A program made the position numbers and the translations under genes. Shown here in pieces: positions 50,461 through 60,571 of a stretch of 64,000 nt of DNA. The stretch is from CAZHJK01 sp964533275 (lineage in GTDB: Bacteria; Bacillota; Clostridia; Eubacteriales; Garciellaceae): positions 20,998 through 84,997 of the forward strand of contig CAZHJK010000010.1 of NCBI GenBank assembly GCA_964533275.1. Direction: 5' to 3'. The notes beneath the pieces were generated by a model. That model saw only the letters and a list, made by a program, of their open reading frames with translations. It was not told the origin of the DNA and did not search any database. How positions within the stretch are numbered: position 1 is the first letter of the stretch; every line of letters begins with the position of its first letter.

Positions 50461-51684
50461 ATGATAGCCAATATTATTAAAATGTGGAATGAACAAAAAA
50501 TAGATTTCTTAAGAAATCTTTCCATATTACTATACTTTATCGTTTTATTTAATGCAGATTTAAAAAATTCAGGACTTTTATGGTGGAGCTCTTTTGGAAT
50601 TTTAATGATATTTTTTGCTTTGCACATTCGAACTAATAAATTCACTTTCAACACTATAACAAAAAAATATATGTTGTGGAGTATAATATTCATTTGCTTT
50701 AATATACTGTCAATGCTATGGGCTATAAATATTGGATACTCAATTGAAGTAATAAAAAAATTGATAGTAAGAAGTGTAGCTCTTTGGTTTATATCAGCAA
50801 TATCTACTGAAAAAAACAATTTTTTTATGGTTATGAAAATGTTTGTTATGGCAAGTATTATAAATTCTTTATACATCCTTTGGAAAATTGATTTAACGAC
50901 ACTTGGGAATGTAAGAATTGGAGTAGGTAGCCTAGGGCAAGGCTGGAATGCTAATACTATTGGACTAACAATGGCTTTTTCAACTTTTGTTTTGTTTTTT
51001 TTATATATACATCAGCAAAATGCTAAAAAAAGATGGTTGTATCTATGTATATTTATATTTTTAGGTGCCATTATACTATTCACTGGGTCTAGGAAAGCTT
51101 TGTTAATACTCATATTTGCACCATTATTTTTCCTTTACATGAACAGTGAAAATAAGATAAAAGCTGGCTTAATAATATTGTTTAGTGGAATTATTCTACT
51201 TTATCTCGTTATGAATGTTCCAATTTTCCACAGTATAATTGGAGCAAGAATTGAGAGTTTATTGTCCTATTTCACAGGGGAAGGACAATCAGATGGAAGC
51301 ACAAGAGAAAGAATGAGATTGATTAAACTTGGATTTTTATGGCTTAAAGAAAAGCCTATATTGGGTTACGGTGCAAATAACTTTATTAAATTATTCGGAG
51401 ATACAACAGGAAGATATATATACTCTCATAATAATTTCATTGAACTTTTAGTTAATACCGGTATTATTGGATTTGGGATATATTATTCTATGTATATAGC
51501 TATAATAAAAAATACATTTAGAAAGAAAGATTTATATTCAATATTTGCTTTTGTAACAATAATTACATTACTAATATCAGAAACAGGGCTTGTAAGTTAT
51601 TATGGAATTCATGCACAGCTACTAATTTGCCTAAGCTTCTCAGCTATTTCCATAGCCAAGCAGGAGGAATTAGAAAATGAGTAA
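50461..51684 (+). CDS. O-antigen ligase/Wzy-type polymerase
   Basis: A 407-aa polytopic membrane protein with about ten to twelve hydrophobic helices and the Wzy_C-like motif KEKPILGYGANNF...YSHNNFIELLVNTGIIGFGIYY. It would polymerise repeat units on the outer face of the membrane. It overlaps the next gene by 8 bp. Ligase and polymerase cannot be separated from sequence, but in a Gram-positive locus polymerase is expected. Confidence 0.87.
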   Translation: MIANIIKMWNEQKIDFLRNLSILLYFIVLFNADLKNSGLLWWSSFGILMIFFALHIRTNKFTFNTITKKYMLWSIIFICFNILSMLWAINIGYSIEVIKKLIVRSVALWFISAISTEKNNFFMVMKMFVMASIINSLYILWKIDLTTLGNVRIGVGSLGQGWNANTIGLTMAFSTFVLFFLYIHQQNAKKRWLYLCIFIFLGAIILFTGSRKALLILIFAPLFFLYMNSENKIKAGLIILFSGIILLYLVMNVPIFHSIIGARIESLLSYFTGEGQSDGSTRERMRLIKLGFLWLKEKPILGYGANNFIKLFGDTTGRYIYSHNNFIELLVNTGIIGFGIYYSMYIAIIKNTFRKKDLYSIFAFVTIITLLISETGLVSYYGIHAQLLICLSFSAISIAKQEELENE

Positions 51685-52585
51685 AGTGATAAACTTAATT
51701 AAAAATCCTAAAAGAATTATTTCTGTTTTAGCAAATAGAGGATTATTAAATTGGCTTTCAGATGAAACATTATTAAAGATTCAGTATAAAGATAAAATGA
51801 ATAAAAAATTAAATTTAGAAAACCCTCAAACCTTCAATGAAAAACTTCAATGGTTAAAATTATATGACAGAAATTCAGTATATACAGATTTAGTTGATAA
51901 ATATGAGGTTAGAAAATATATAGCCAAAACTATAGGGGAGGAATACCTTATTCCGCTCATTGGAATTTGGGATAGATTTGAGGAAATTGAATTTTCTAAA
52001 CTGCCAGATCAATTTGTTTTAAAATGCACCCATGATTCTGGAGGGCTTGTGATATGTAATGATAAAAGCAAACTAAAAATTGAAGCAGCTAGAAAGAAGA
52101 TTAATAAGTCCTTAAAAAGGAATTATTATTATTATGGTAGGGAATGGGTTTATAAAAATGTTAAACCAAGAATTATTTGTGAAAAATACATGGTGGATGA
52201 ATCTGGAATTGAACTAAAAGATTATAAGTTTATGTGCTTTAATGGAGAACCAAAACTTATCCAGGTGATGAGTGGAAGGGGAAATGGGAGATATTTTCTC
52301 AATCATTTTGATTTAGAGTGGAATGAGATTGAGATTCCCAGAAAGAAACTGAAAAAAGGTTCGCCTTCACCTTCAAAACCAAAAAATCTAAGGGAAATGA
52401 TTGAAATAAGTAAAGTACTAAGTAAAGACTTTCCTTTTATAAGAATAGATTTATATGAAACTGAAAAAGGAATATACTTTGGTGAAATAACTTTCTTTCC
52501 AGTCAGTGGTTTTATGGACTTTGCTAATGAAAAACATGATTATCTTCTAGGCAGCTGGATAGACTTATCTAAATTTCAAAAATAA
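51677..52585 (+). CDS. TupA-like ATP-grasp protein
   Basis: A 302-aa protein of the TupA-like ATP-grasp family, which is common in polysaccharide loci and is related to teichuronopeptide synthesis. Recognisable parts: NPQTFNEKLQWLKLYDRN near the N-terminus, DQFVLKCTHDSGG (nucleotide binding) and the EYMVDESG/DYKFMCFNGEP block. It is predicted to form amide bonds using ATP, perhaps adding an amino acid to the glycan. Substrate unknown. Confidence 0.85.
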   Translation: MSKVINLIKNPKRIISVLANRGLLNWLSDETLLKIQYKDKMNKKLNLENPQTFNEKLQWLKLYDRNSVYTDLVDKYEVRKYIAKTIGEEYLIPLIGIWDRFEEIEFSKLPDQFVLKCTHDSGGLVICNDKSKLKIEAARKKINKSLKRNYYYYGREWVYKNVKPRIICEKYMVDESGIELKDYKFMCFNGEPKLIQVMSGRGNGRYFLNHFDLEWNEIEIPRKKLKKGSPSPSKPKNLREMIEISKVLSKDFPFIRIDLYETEKGIYFGEITFFPVSGFMDFANEKHDYLLGSWIDLSKFQK

Positions 52586-52597
52586 AGAGGTAGGCTT

Positions 52598-53728
52598 ATG
52601 AAAATATTAATTGCTGGTGATTTAGTACCAACAGAAAAGAATAAAGAATTATTCATTGATGGGGATTTAATAAGTTTAATGGGTAATGATTTATTTTCTA
52701 TATGGGAAAACACAGAATTTAAGATATGTAATTTGGAAACGCCTATATCAGACGAAGCAGAACCTATAGAGAAAAAGGGTCCAAATCTAAAAGCATCTAT
52801 GAATACAATTAATGGGATAAAGAAATTAGCTCCAAATCTAATAGTACTTGCAAATAACCATATACTCGATCAAGGAGTTAAGGGTCTTGATTCCACAATC
52901 AAAGCATTAAGAGATAATAATATTGAATTTATAGGAGCAGGGAAAAACATATATGATGCAAGTAAGCCATATATCATTGAAAATAAAGGATTAAAAATAG
53001 GAATTTATTCTTGCGCAGAGCATGAATTTAGCATTGCAACTAAGGAAACACCAGGGGCAAACTTGTTTGATCCATTGGAGAGTTTAGACCATATACAGAA
53101 ACTAAAGAAAGAATGTGACTATGTATTTGTATTGTATCATGGAGGTAAAGAACATTATAGATATCCATCTCCTTATCTTCAGAAGGTATCTCGAAAAATA
53201 GTGGAAAAAGGCGCAGATTTGGTTGTATGCCAACATAGTCATTGTATAGGTGCCTATGAAAATTATAATAATTCTACAATTATTTATGGTCAAGGAAATT
53301 TTATATTTAATAAACATGATAATGAATATTGGAATAACAGTATCCTTATTGATGTGAATATTCAAGATAGCATGAAAGTTGATTTTATACCAATTGTAAC
53401 TACAGGAAAGGGAATTCGATTGGCAAATGTAGAAGAAAAAAGAGATATACTTATGAACTTCTTCAAAAGATCTGAAGAAATCTTAGAAGAAGGATTTATT
53501 GAGAAAAAATATAATGAGTTTGCTAGAAAGAGTATAGATAATTATTTGAGAAAGTTATTTGGATTCGGGAAATGGAAATCAAGGATAGATCGAAAATTAT
53601 TTGGTGGATTTTTACTCAGAAAAAAGAGTAATAAAGAAAACCTATTAGCAATTCAAAATTATATAGAATGTGAAGCTCATAGAGAATTGCTACTCAAGGG
53701 AATTAAAGCAAGGAGAAATGATTTATAA
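52598..53728 (+). CDS. CapA-family metallophosphatase-like protein
   Basis: A 376-aa protein of the CapA/PgsA (poly-gamma-glutamate capsule) family with a calcineurin-like fold. Motifs: AGDLVPTE (metal site), NLETPIS, VLANNHILDQGVKGL and VCQHSHCIGAYE. No signal peptide is visible, so it is probably cytoplasmic, unlike PgsA. The role in the locus is uncertain. Stop is followed directly by the flippase ATG. Confidence 0.87.
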   Translation: MKILIAGDLVPTEKNKELFIDGDLISLMGNDLFSIWENTEFKICNLETPISDEAEPIEKKGPNLKASMNTINGIKKLAPNLIVLANNHILDQGVKGLDSTIKALRDNNIEFIGAGKNIYDASKPYIIENKGLKIGIYSCAEHEFSIATKETPGANLFDPLESLDHIQKLKKECDYVFVLYHGGKEHYRYPSPYLQKVSRKIVEKGADLVVCQHSHCIGAYENYNNSTIIYGQGNFIFNKHDNEYWNNSILIDVNIQDSMKVDFIPIVTTGKGIRLANVEEKRDILMNFFKRSEEILEEGFIEKKYNEFARKSIDNYLRKLFGFGKWKSRIDRKLFGGFLLRKKSNKENLLAIQNYIECEAHRELLLKGIKARRNDL

Positions 53729-55222
53729 ATGTCGTCTAAAAAGAAAGTCATAGAAAATTCTTTTTTTTATATATTTAGCTCATTATTAGTAAAAGCGATG
53801 GGTTTCCTTTTGTTACCTTTTTATACTCTATTTTTAACTCCAGATGAGTATGGAGTGACTAATCTTGTAACAGGATTTATTAATGTTGCTTCTTTCATTG
53901 TGGCATTTTCCTTATATTCTGCAGCAATGAGATTCTATACAGATTTTAAGGAAAACCCAAATAAGCTTAAAAGACTATATGGTACAATTATATCATTTAC
54001 AGGCATATCTGGATTAATTTCTTTAATTTTAGGGTTCATATTTAGAAATATCGTAATAAAAATATTCTTTGAAGGAATTGCTTATTATCCTATAGTATTT
54101 ATCGCATTTTTAAGTTTGATATTCATTTCACTTCACACCATGCATCAAAGCATACTACAAGGAATGCAACAAGGAAAAAAGTTAACTAAATTAAACATTA
54201 TAGTATTTATAGTTACTGCAGTATTAAAAATCGTATTCATCGGTATTTTTAAGCTTGGAGCAGTTGGCTTTTTATCAGCACAATTAGTTGTGAATATTGG
54301 TTATTTATTATATATGATTGTGGACCTTAAGAAGAATGATTTAATAGAGTGGACTATAGATATATCCATTTTAAAAGAAACTCTTAGATATTCAATTCCT
54401 CTAATGCCACATAATTTATCTACACGCATTGCTAGCTTAGCTTCCCGTATTTTTATTAACACTAGTGGATCTCTGGCGGAAGTTGGACTCTATAGTATTG
54501 CAATGCAATTTGGTCATATGATAGATATTATACAAATTGCTGTAAATAAGGCATTTCAACCATGGTTTTATGAAATGATGAATAAAAATGACGCACAAAG
54601 CAAAAAAGAGGCAGTTAATCTATCTAATATATTACTTGTTTTTTACTCTCTAATATATATGGGGATTGGTTTATTCTCACAAGAAGTTGTTATCTTGATG
54701 ACTAACGATAACTATATGTTATCTTGGAAGATTATTCCTATACTTGTAGTTGGGTTCTCAATAAAATCCATGTATTACTTCTATGTAAATATTGTATTGT
54801 TTTACAAGCAAGCTGCAAGAAAATTATTTATTGCCACTATAGCAGGAAGTATTGCTGATATTATATTAGCATATATATTAGTCCCTTATTTTGGTATGTA
54901 TGGATCTGCTATAGCATTTGTGCTAGCCAAATTAATAATAATTATTATAGTAGTATACTTGAGTAAGTTATATGATGATGTAGGCTACAGAATTATAAAG
55001 ATGTTGAGCATAATAATTCCCAGCCTTCTATTTATGATAGTGGGTCTATATTTCAGCTATACAAAATATGAAACAGTATTTAGCCCAATTAATCTTGCTT
55101 ATAAAATGGTTATTTTAATTGTTTATGTATTGTTCATTTATGTTAGTAACAAACAAATAATTAATAAAGCGATAGAATCTGGTCATATCAAAAATATGCT
55201 AAAGAGAAAGAAAAATAAGTAA
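53729..55222 (+). CDS. Oligosaccharide flippase 1 (Wzx/MATE-like)
   Basis: A 497-aa membrane protein with about 12-14 TM helices of the polysaccharide transporter superfamily (ENSFFYIFSSLLVKAMGFLLLPFYTLFLTPDEYG is the typical N-terminus). It would flip lipid-linked repeat units to the outside. Follows capA without a gap. A second, distinct flippase lies at 58860-60398. Confidence 0.92.
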   Translation: MSSKKKVIENSFFYIFSSLLVKAMGFLLLPFYTLFLTPDEYGVTNLVTGFINVASFIVAFSLYSAAMRFYTDFKENPNKLKRLYGTIISFTGISGLISLILGFIFRNIVIKIFFEGIAYYPIVFIAFLSLIFISLHTMHQSILQGMQQGKKLTKLNIIVFIVTAVLKIVFIGIFKLGAVGFLSAQLVVNIGYLLYMIVDLKKNDLIEWTIDISILKETLRYSIPLMPHNLSTRIASLASRIFINTSGSLAEVGLYSIAMQFGHMIDIIQIAVNKAFQPWFYEMMNKNDAQSKKEAVNLSNILLVFYSLIYMGIGLFSQEVVILMTNDNYMLSWKIIPILVVGFSIKSMYYFYVNIVLFYKQAARKLFIATIAGSIADIILAYILVPYFGMYGSAIAFVLAKLIIIIIVVYLSKLYDDVGYRIIKMLSIIIPSLLFMIVGLYFSYTKYETVFSPINLAYKMVILIVYVLFIYVSNKQIINKAIESGHIKNMLKRKKNK

Positions 55223-55238
55223 AAAATGAGGTGAAGCC

Positions 55239-56444
55239 ATGAATACATTTAAAAAAGTAAAAACGATACCAATTATTAAGTATTTCGCTAAGAATATTGC
55301 TGGATTCATAAAACGAATATATATGATATTTTGTAATAAAGTTTATGGTGTTAATGATAGACGAGTTGTTTTTATAAGTTTTAGAGGGAAGTCATATTCA
55401 GATAATCCAAAGGCAATATCGGAAAAGCTACATAAAGTTGACCCTGATATTAGTATCGTTTGGTTATTTAAAGATCCTATAATGAAAAAGAAATACATTC
55501 CAGATTATATAACTTGTATAAAGGCAAATACACCTGAAGCCTTGAAAGCTTTAGCCACATCAAAGGTTTGGGTTGATAACTTTAATAAGCCCTTATATAC
55601 ATATAAGAGTAAGGACCAAATATATATTCAAACTTGGCATGGAGATAGAGCTTTTAAAAAAATACTTTATGATTCTACATTTGCATCAAAGGATTATAGA
55701 CTTATAGAAAATGAGATATGCAATACAATAGTTACTGGATCCAAATTTGCCGAGAAAATGTATAAGAGTGCATTTAAATATGATGGAAAGTTTTTAAAGG
55801 TAGGATCTCCCCGTAATGATATATTAATTAATAATGATGAAAGTAGAATTAATAATATAAAAACAATGTTAAATATTCATAAAGATGAAAACATCCTGTT
55901 GTTCGCTCCAACTTTGAGACGCCAAGCTTCTAAAGGAAAAGGGAGTCAGGAAATTAAAGGAGTCGATTTAACAGGAATAATAAATAAACTAAATATGGTA
56001 ACAAAAAAGAAGTGGATATGTTTAACTAGGGCTCATAGCGCTGTTTCTGGACTAAAAGGTATACCTAAGAGTGATGACATTATTGATGTAACAAACTATG
56101 AGGATATGGTAGACTTATTACAAATAACAGATTTATTAATTACAGACTATTCATCCTCTGCAACGGATTTTATTCTTACCAAAAAGCCAACTATTTTATA
56201 TCAAAGTGATTATAATGAATATATTAAGTACGATAGAACATTTTATTATGATTTTAAAGATATAGGATTCTTAATAGCCTACAATCAAAAGGAATTATAT
56301 GATATTATAGAGTCGATCTTTAAAGAAGATACTGTTACTAGAAATAAAAGAATACAAGAATTCTATTGCATTTATGAAAGTGGAATGGCATCAACAAGAG
56401 TTGCTGAATATATTTTAGAGCAGTTAACCGGGAGGAAAAATTAA
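55239..56444 (+). CDS. CDP-glycerol glycerophosphotransferase family protein (TagF/TagB-like)
   Basis: A 401-aa peripheral membrane enzyme that transfers glycerol phosphate (or another polyol phosphate) from CDP donors. Conserved features: YIQTWHGDRAFKKI (catalytic-type WHG) and DLLITDYSSSATDFILTKKPTILYQ (CDP binding). An N-terminal hydrophobic or basic segment may anchor it. It overlaps by 1 bp the TagD gene that would make CDP-glycerol. Confidence 0.92.
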   Translation: MNTFKKVKTIPIIKYFAKNIAGFIKRIYMIFCNKVYGVNDRRVVFISFRGKSYSDNPKAISEKLHKVDPDISIVWLFKDPIMKKKYIPDYITCIKANTPEALKALATSKVWVDNFNKPLYTYKSKDQIYIQTWHGDRAFKKILYDSTFASKDYRLIENEICNTIVTGSKFAEKMYKSAFKYDGKFLKVGSPRNDILINNDESRINNIKTMLNIHKDENILLFAPTLRRQASKGKGSQEIKGVDLTGIINKLNMVTKKKWICLTRAHSAVSGLKGIPKSDDIIDVTNYEDMVDLLQITDLLITDYSSSATDFILTKKPTILYQSDYNEYIKYDRTFYYDFKDIGFLIAYNQKELYDIIESIFKEDTVTRNKRIQEFYCIYESGMASTRVAEYILEQLTGRKN

Positions 56445-56842
56445 TGAAAAGAGTTATTACTTATGGGACCTTTGACCTATTACACTATGGACATATCAAT
56501 CTGTTAAAGAGAGCAAAGGAACTAGGGGATTATTTGGTTGTGGTATTATCATCAGATGAGTTTAATTGGAATGAAAAACAAAAGAAATGTTACTTTACTT
56601 ATGAAAAAAGAAAACAATTATTAGAAGCTATTAGATATGTTGACCTCGTCATACCAGAAGAGTCATGGGAACAAAAAGTATCAGATATACAAATGTATCA
56701 TATTGATACATTTGTTATGGGTGATGACTGGAAGGGTAAATTTGATTTCTTAAAGGAATATTGCCAAGTGAAATATCTTCCAAGAACACCAGAAATATCA
56801 TCAACACAAATCAAGAAAGATTTAAAAATAAAACAAAGGTGA
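56444..56842 (+). CDS. tagD: Glycerol-3-phosphate cytidylyltransferase (TagD-like)
   Basis: A 132-aa enzyme making CDP-glycerol from CTP and glycerol 3-phosphate. Motifs: TYGTFDLLHYGHINLLKRAK (HxGH) and RTPEISSTQIKKDL (C-terminal signature). Normal family length. Coupled to the TagF-like gene (TAATG). Close relative of the N-terminal domain of the fusion at 48028. Confidence 0.94.
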   Translation: MKRVITYGTFDLLHYGHINLLKRAKELGDYLVVVLSSDEFNWNEKQKKCYFTYEKRKQLLEAIRYVDLVIPEESWEQKVSDIQMYHIDTFVMGDDWKGKFDFLKEYCQVKYLPRTPEISSTQIKKDLKIKQR

Positions 56843-56849
56843 GATAAAA

Positions 56850-57857
56850 ATGAAAATACTAATAACAGGTGCTGCTGGTTTCATTGGCTTTCACCTATCA
56901 AGACAACTACTAGATCAATCCTATCCAGTAATTGGGATAGATAATTTAAATGAATATTACGATCCTAATCTAAAGGAAGATCGTCTATCTATACTTAAAC
57001 AATATAAAAATTTTAACTTCCACAAGGTGGACCTTAAAGACAAAACCAAAGTAGATAATATATTCGAGGAGTATAAACCGACTTATGTCATTAATCTAGC
57101 AGCTCAAGCTGGCGTTAGATATTCTATTGAAAACCCTTATGCTTATGTAGATTCTAATCTTATTGGATTTATGAATATACTTGAAGCATGTAGAAACTTC
57201 CCAGTGAACCATCTTCTTTATGCTTCTTCAAGCTCTGTATACGGAGGGAACAAAGTAGCACCATTCTCTACTAATCATAATGTAGACCATCCGGTTTCAC
57301 TTTATGCTGCAACTAAGAAATCCAATGAATTAATGGCACATACATATAGTCATCTTTATAAGATACCAACTACAGGTCTAAGGTTTTTTACAGTATATGG
57401 TCCTTGGGGGCGCCCGGATATGGCTTACTTCTCATTCACAAAAGACATCTTATCTGGAAGTCCTATTAAAGTCTTTAATCATGGAAAGATGGAGAGAGAT
57501 TTCACATATATTGATGATATAGTAGAGGGAATTGTGAAGTTAATCGATAAAGCACCTATTTCTAATAAAGAATGGGACGAAAGCAAAGACGATTTAAGTA
57601 CAAGCTTTGCACCTTACAAGATCTATAATATAGGTAATAATAATCCTGTACAACTCATGAGATTTATAAATGCTTTGGAATCAGCACTAGGAAAAGAAGC
57701 TGAGAAAGTCTATATGGATATGCAACCAGGAGATGTACTTAGAACCTACGCAGATGTTTCAGATCTTGAAAGAGATATTAACTTTAAACCAGGTACAAGT
57801 ATAGAAGATGGACTTAAGAAGTTTGTAGATTGGTATAAAAAGTATTATAAGATTTAA
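56850..57857 (+). CDS. UDP-glucuronate 4-epimerase-like NAD-dependent epimerase
   Basis: A 335-aa extended SDR. TGAAGFIGFHLSRQLL (NAD binding), SSSVYGGN, YAATKKSNELMAH (catalytic YxxxK) and RFFTVYGPWGRPDMAYF are present. The GIDNLNEYYDPNLKEDRL block is typical of UDP-GlcA 4-epimerases, giving UDP-GalA. Adds an acidic sugar to the predicted glycan. Confidence 0.9.
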   Translation: MKILITGAAGFIGFHLSRQLLDQSYPVIGIDNLNEYYDPNLKEDRLSILKQYKNFNFHKVDLKDKTKVDNIFEEYKPTYVINLAAQAGVRYSIENPYAYVDSNLIGFMNILEACRNFPVNHLLYASSSSVYGGNKVAPFSTNHNVDHPVSLYAATKKSNELMAHTYSHLYKIPTTGLRFFTVYGPWGRPDMAYFSFTKDILSGSPIKVFNHGKMERDFTYIDDIVEGIVKLIDKAPISNKEWDESKDDLSTSFAPYKIYNIGNNNPVQLMRFINALESALGKEAEKVYMDMQPGDVLRTYADVSDLERDINFKPGTSIEDGLKKFVDWYKKYYKI

Positions 57858-57914
57858 AAACACCACTAAAACTAAGAAAAGCTTACATATAATAATAACT
57901 ATGGAGTGAAGTTT

Positions 57915-58754
57915 ATGAATGAAGGATTTGGTAACATTCTAGAAGTGGATGACAATCTTAGAAAATTACAAGATGTGGAATTAGAAATGCTAATAGAACT
58001 TGACAGAATATGTAGAAAAAACGGGATCTTATATCAATTATTCGGAGGCACACTTTTAGGTGCTGTAAGGCATAAAGGATTTATTCCATGGGATGATGAT
58101 ATTGATGTTTGCATGTTAAGGGAAGATTACAATAGATTTTTGGAGATATGCAAGAAAGATATAAGTGAGAAATATTTTCTACAAACATTTGAAACAGATA
58201 GTCAATTTTTTCATAGCTTTGCTCGTATTAGGAAAAATAATACTTTAGCATTACAAAAACAATATTCTGGAATGAATATGCATCACGGTATATTTATAGA
58301 TATATTTCCATTAGATAATATTGAAGAGGGAATATTGGGGAAATTTCAATATTATACCATACGTTTTATTAGGGAAATGAAAAAAATCAAACTTCGGAAA
58401 AAATCATCAAACTCTAAGGTTAAAGGATTTGTGAAAAGAATTATTATTAATATCACCAAACCAATACCTATAAAGCTTTATAATGCCTTGGAAACAAAAC
58501 TTGCAACAATATACGAGAAAATAGAAACAAAAAAATCTTCTTTATTGGTTGAGGCAATTAAAATTAATTATAAAAGATGTACGATTAATAGTTCGAATTT
58601 TAAAGATATTATAGAAATAGAATTTGAAGGACATAAATTCTGGGCTCCGAAAAATTATGATGTTATACTGACTAATATGTATGGAGATTATATGTCGCTT
58701 CCCCCTGTCGAAGAAAGAAAAGGGCATCATAAGATTACTGAATTAAGATTCTAG
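57915..58754 (+). CDS. LicD-family phosphotransferase 3
   Basis: A 279-aa LicD protein, more distant from the first two. LYQLFGGTLLGAVRHKGFIPWDDDIDVCM is the catalytic block (about 38-67). A basic middle region (KKIKLRKKSSNSKVKGFVKR) may contact membrane or lipid-linked substrate. ATG 57915 is 7 nt after GGAG; the frame opens at GTG 57906. Third LicD of the locus. Confidence 0.9.
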   Translation: MNEGFGNILEVDDNLRKLQDVELEMLIELDRICRKNGILYQLFGGTLLGAVRHKGFIPWDDDIDVCMLREDYNRFLEICKKDISEKYFLQTFETDSQFFHSFARIRKNNTLALQKQYSGMNMHHGIFIDIFPLDNIEEGILGKFQYYTIRFIREMKKIKLRKKSSNSKVKGFVKRIIINITKPIPIKLYNALETKLATIYEKIETKKSSLLVEAIKINYKRCTINSSNFKDIIEIEFEGHKFWAPKNYDVILTNMYGDYMSLPPVEERKGHHKITELRF

Positions 58755-58859
58755 ATATGGATATAATTTAATAGGATGTATTTATATTAGAATTATGACT
58801 TTATTAAGTAATTCTAAGTTGCTTTTAGAAGTAATTGAATAGGATTAGGAGAGGTTTTA

Positions 58860-60398
58860 ATGTCTAGAGTAAATAATTCTATGAAGAACCTTGTTGCCAG
58901 TACCGGCGGAGAGGTACTAACCATACTCTTAAAGTTTATTACCCGTTCTGTCTTTATAAAAACCTTGGGTACACAATATCTAGGAATTAATGGACTTTTT
59001 ACAAATATATTATCAATGTTAGCCCTTGCAGAACTAGGAGTTGGTTCTGCTATTATATTTGACCTATATAAACCTATAGCCCAAAACAATAAGAAAAAAA
59101 TCAATCAGCTTATGAACCTATATAGAAAAACCTATAGGATAATTGGACTTGTGGTTGCAGCACTGGGAGTATGCTTAATCCCCTTTCTACCCTATATTAT
59201 TAAAGATGATGTAAGCTTTATAAATGTTAATGCAATATTTTTATTATTTTTAATGCAAAATGTGTCGACCTATCTATTTTTTGCATATAAGAGTGCGATT
59301 ATAAAAGCCCATCAAAAAGAATATATCAGTACCATTATTGGGTATTACTTTTCTATAGTGACTAATATTATGCAAATAATTATATTAGTGGTATTTAATA
59401 ATTTTACTCTTTATATTTTGACTGTTGTGGTATTTAATATACTAAAAAACCTATTTATAGCATTAAAATCTGATAAGATGTTTCCCTATATAAAAGAGAA
59501 AAGTGATGATATATTACCCAAAGAAGAAAGAAAACATATATTTAAAAATACCTTTGCAATCTTTATTTATAAGGTTAATGGTGTAGTAGTTAATGCTACA
59601 GACAATATAATACTTTCTATATTTATTGGTCTACGAATAATAGGTATCTATTCAAATTATTTATTGATTATAAGTGTAATAAAAACTATGCTTAATAAAT
59701 TCTACAATGCAATAGCAGCAAGCCTAGGTGATTTACATGCATCAGATGATGTAGAAAATGAACATAAGATTTTTAAAGTAGTAAACTTTTTTACAATGTG
59801 CTCCTATGGACTTGCTTCTATAGGAACCTTTGTAGTTGCCAATAATTTTATAACGCTTTGGATTGGAGAGGAGTTTGTGCTATCACAAGCATTTGCATTC
59901 CTAGTAGCTACCGAAATATATATATTTGGATTGCAAAAGACCTTGGCTACATTTAGAACAGCAATGGGACTTTTCCAGCAGGCAAAGTATCGACCGGTAT
60001 TTGGAATTATTATTAACTTAGGTATTTCGATTCTTTTAGTACAATATATAGGAATATATGGTGTGCTTATAGGGACAATCTCATCTTCATTACTCACCTA
60101 TATGTGGTTTGACCCCTATATCATTTATAAGCATGTTTTTAAAAGATCCGTAAAAGAATATTATCTTACTAATATAAAGTATGTTTTAGTAATTATTATT
60201 GCAGGTGGACTATCCTATTATCTATCAAGCTTAATAAATCTGGATGGAGTAATATTTATAATAATTCAAACCTTGATTTGCTTTATAGTTACTGGCTTAA
60301 TAATATTTATCCTATATAAAAATAAGCCAGAATTTAGATATATATTAAACCTAATAAATAAAATGTTTCTAAAAGCAAAGCTTAAGATAAATAAATAA
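58860..60398 (+). CDS. Oligosaccharide flippase 2 (Wzx-like)
   Basis: A 512-aa membrane protein with about 12-14 TM helices (NLVASTGGEVLTILLKFITRSVFIKTLGTQYLGINGLFTNILSML is typical). It differs clearly from flippase 1. RBS AGGAGAGG before ATG 58860. Two flippases imply two exported repeat units, or two loci joined end to end. Confidence 0.92.
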   Translation: MSRVNNSMKNLVASTGGEVLTILLKFITRSVFIKTLGTQYLGINGLFTNILSMLALAELGVGSAIIFDLYKPIAQNNKKKINQLMNLYRKTYRIIGLVVAALGVCLIPFLPYIIKDDVSFINVNAIFLLFLMQNVSTYLFFAYKSAIIKAHQKEYISTIIGYYFSIVTNIMQIIILVVFNNFTLYILTVVVFNILKNLFIALKSDKMFPYIKEKSDDILPKEERKHIFKNTFAIFIYKVNGVVVNATDNIILSIFIGLRIIGIYSNYLLIISVIKTMLNKFYNAIAASLGDLHASDDVENEHKIFKVVNFFTMCSYGLASIGTFVVANNFITLWIGEEFVLSQAFAFLVATEIYIFGLQKTLATFRTAMGLFQQAKYRPVFGIIINLGISILLVQYIGIYGVLIGTISSSLLTYMWFDPYIIYKHVFKRSVKEYYLTNIKYVLVIIIAGGLSYYLSSLINLDGVIFIIIQTLICFIVTGLIIFILYKNKPEFRYILNLINKMFLKAKLKINK

Positions 60399-60571
60399 TA
60401 ATGTACACCTTCTACTATAATTTTTATCATAAAAAAAGTAGAAGGCGTTCATTTCCATTTAATTTTTTAAAAAAGTATAGTATAATAAATAAAGTATACT
60501 AGAGAAAAATGTCAAAATATAAAACATACATATAAAAACAGTTGAAATTAGTAATTATGGGAGTGAAGGAA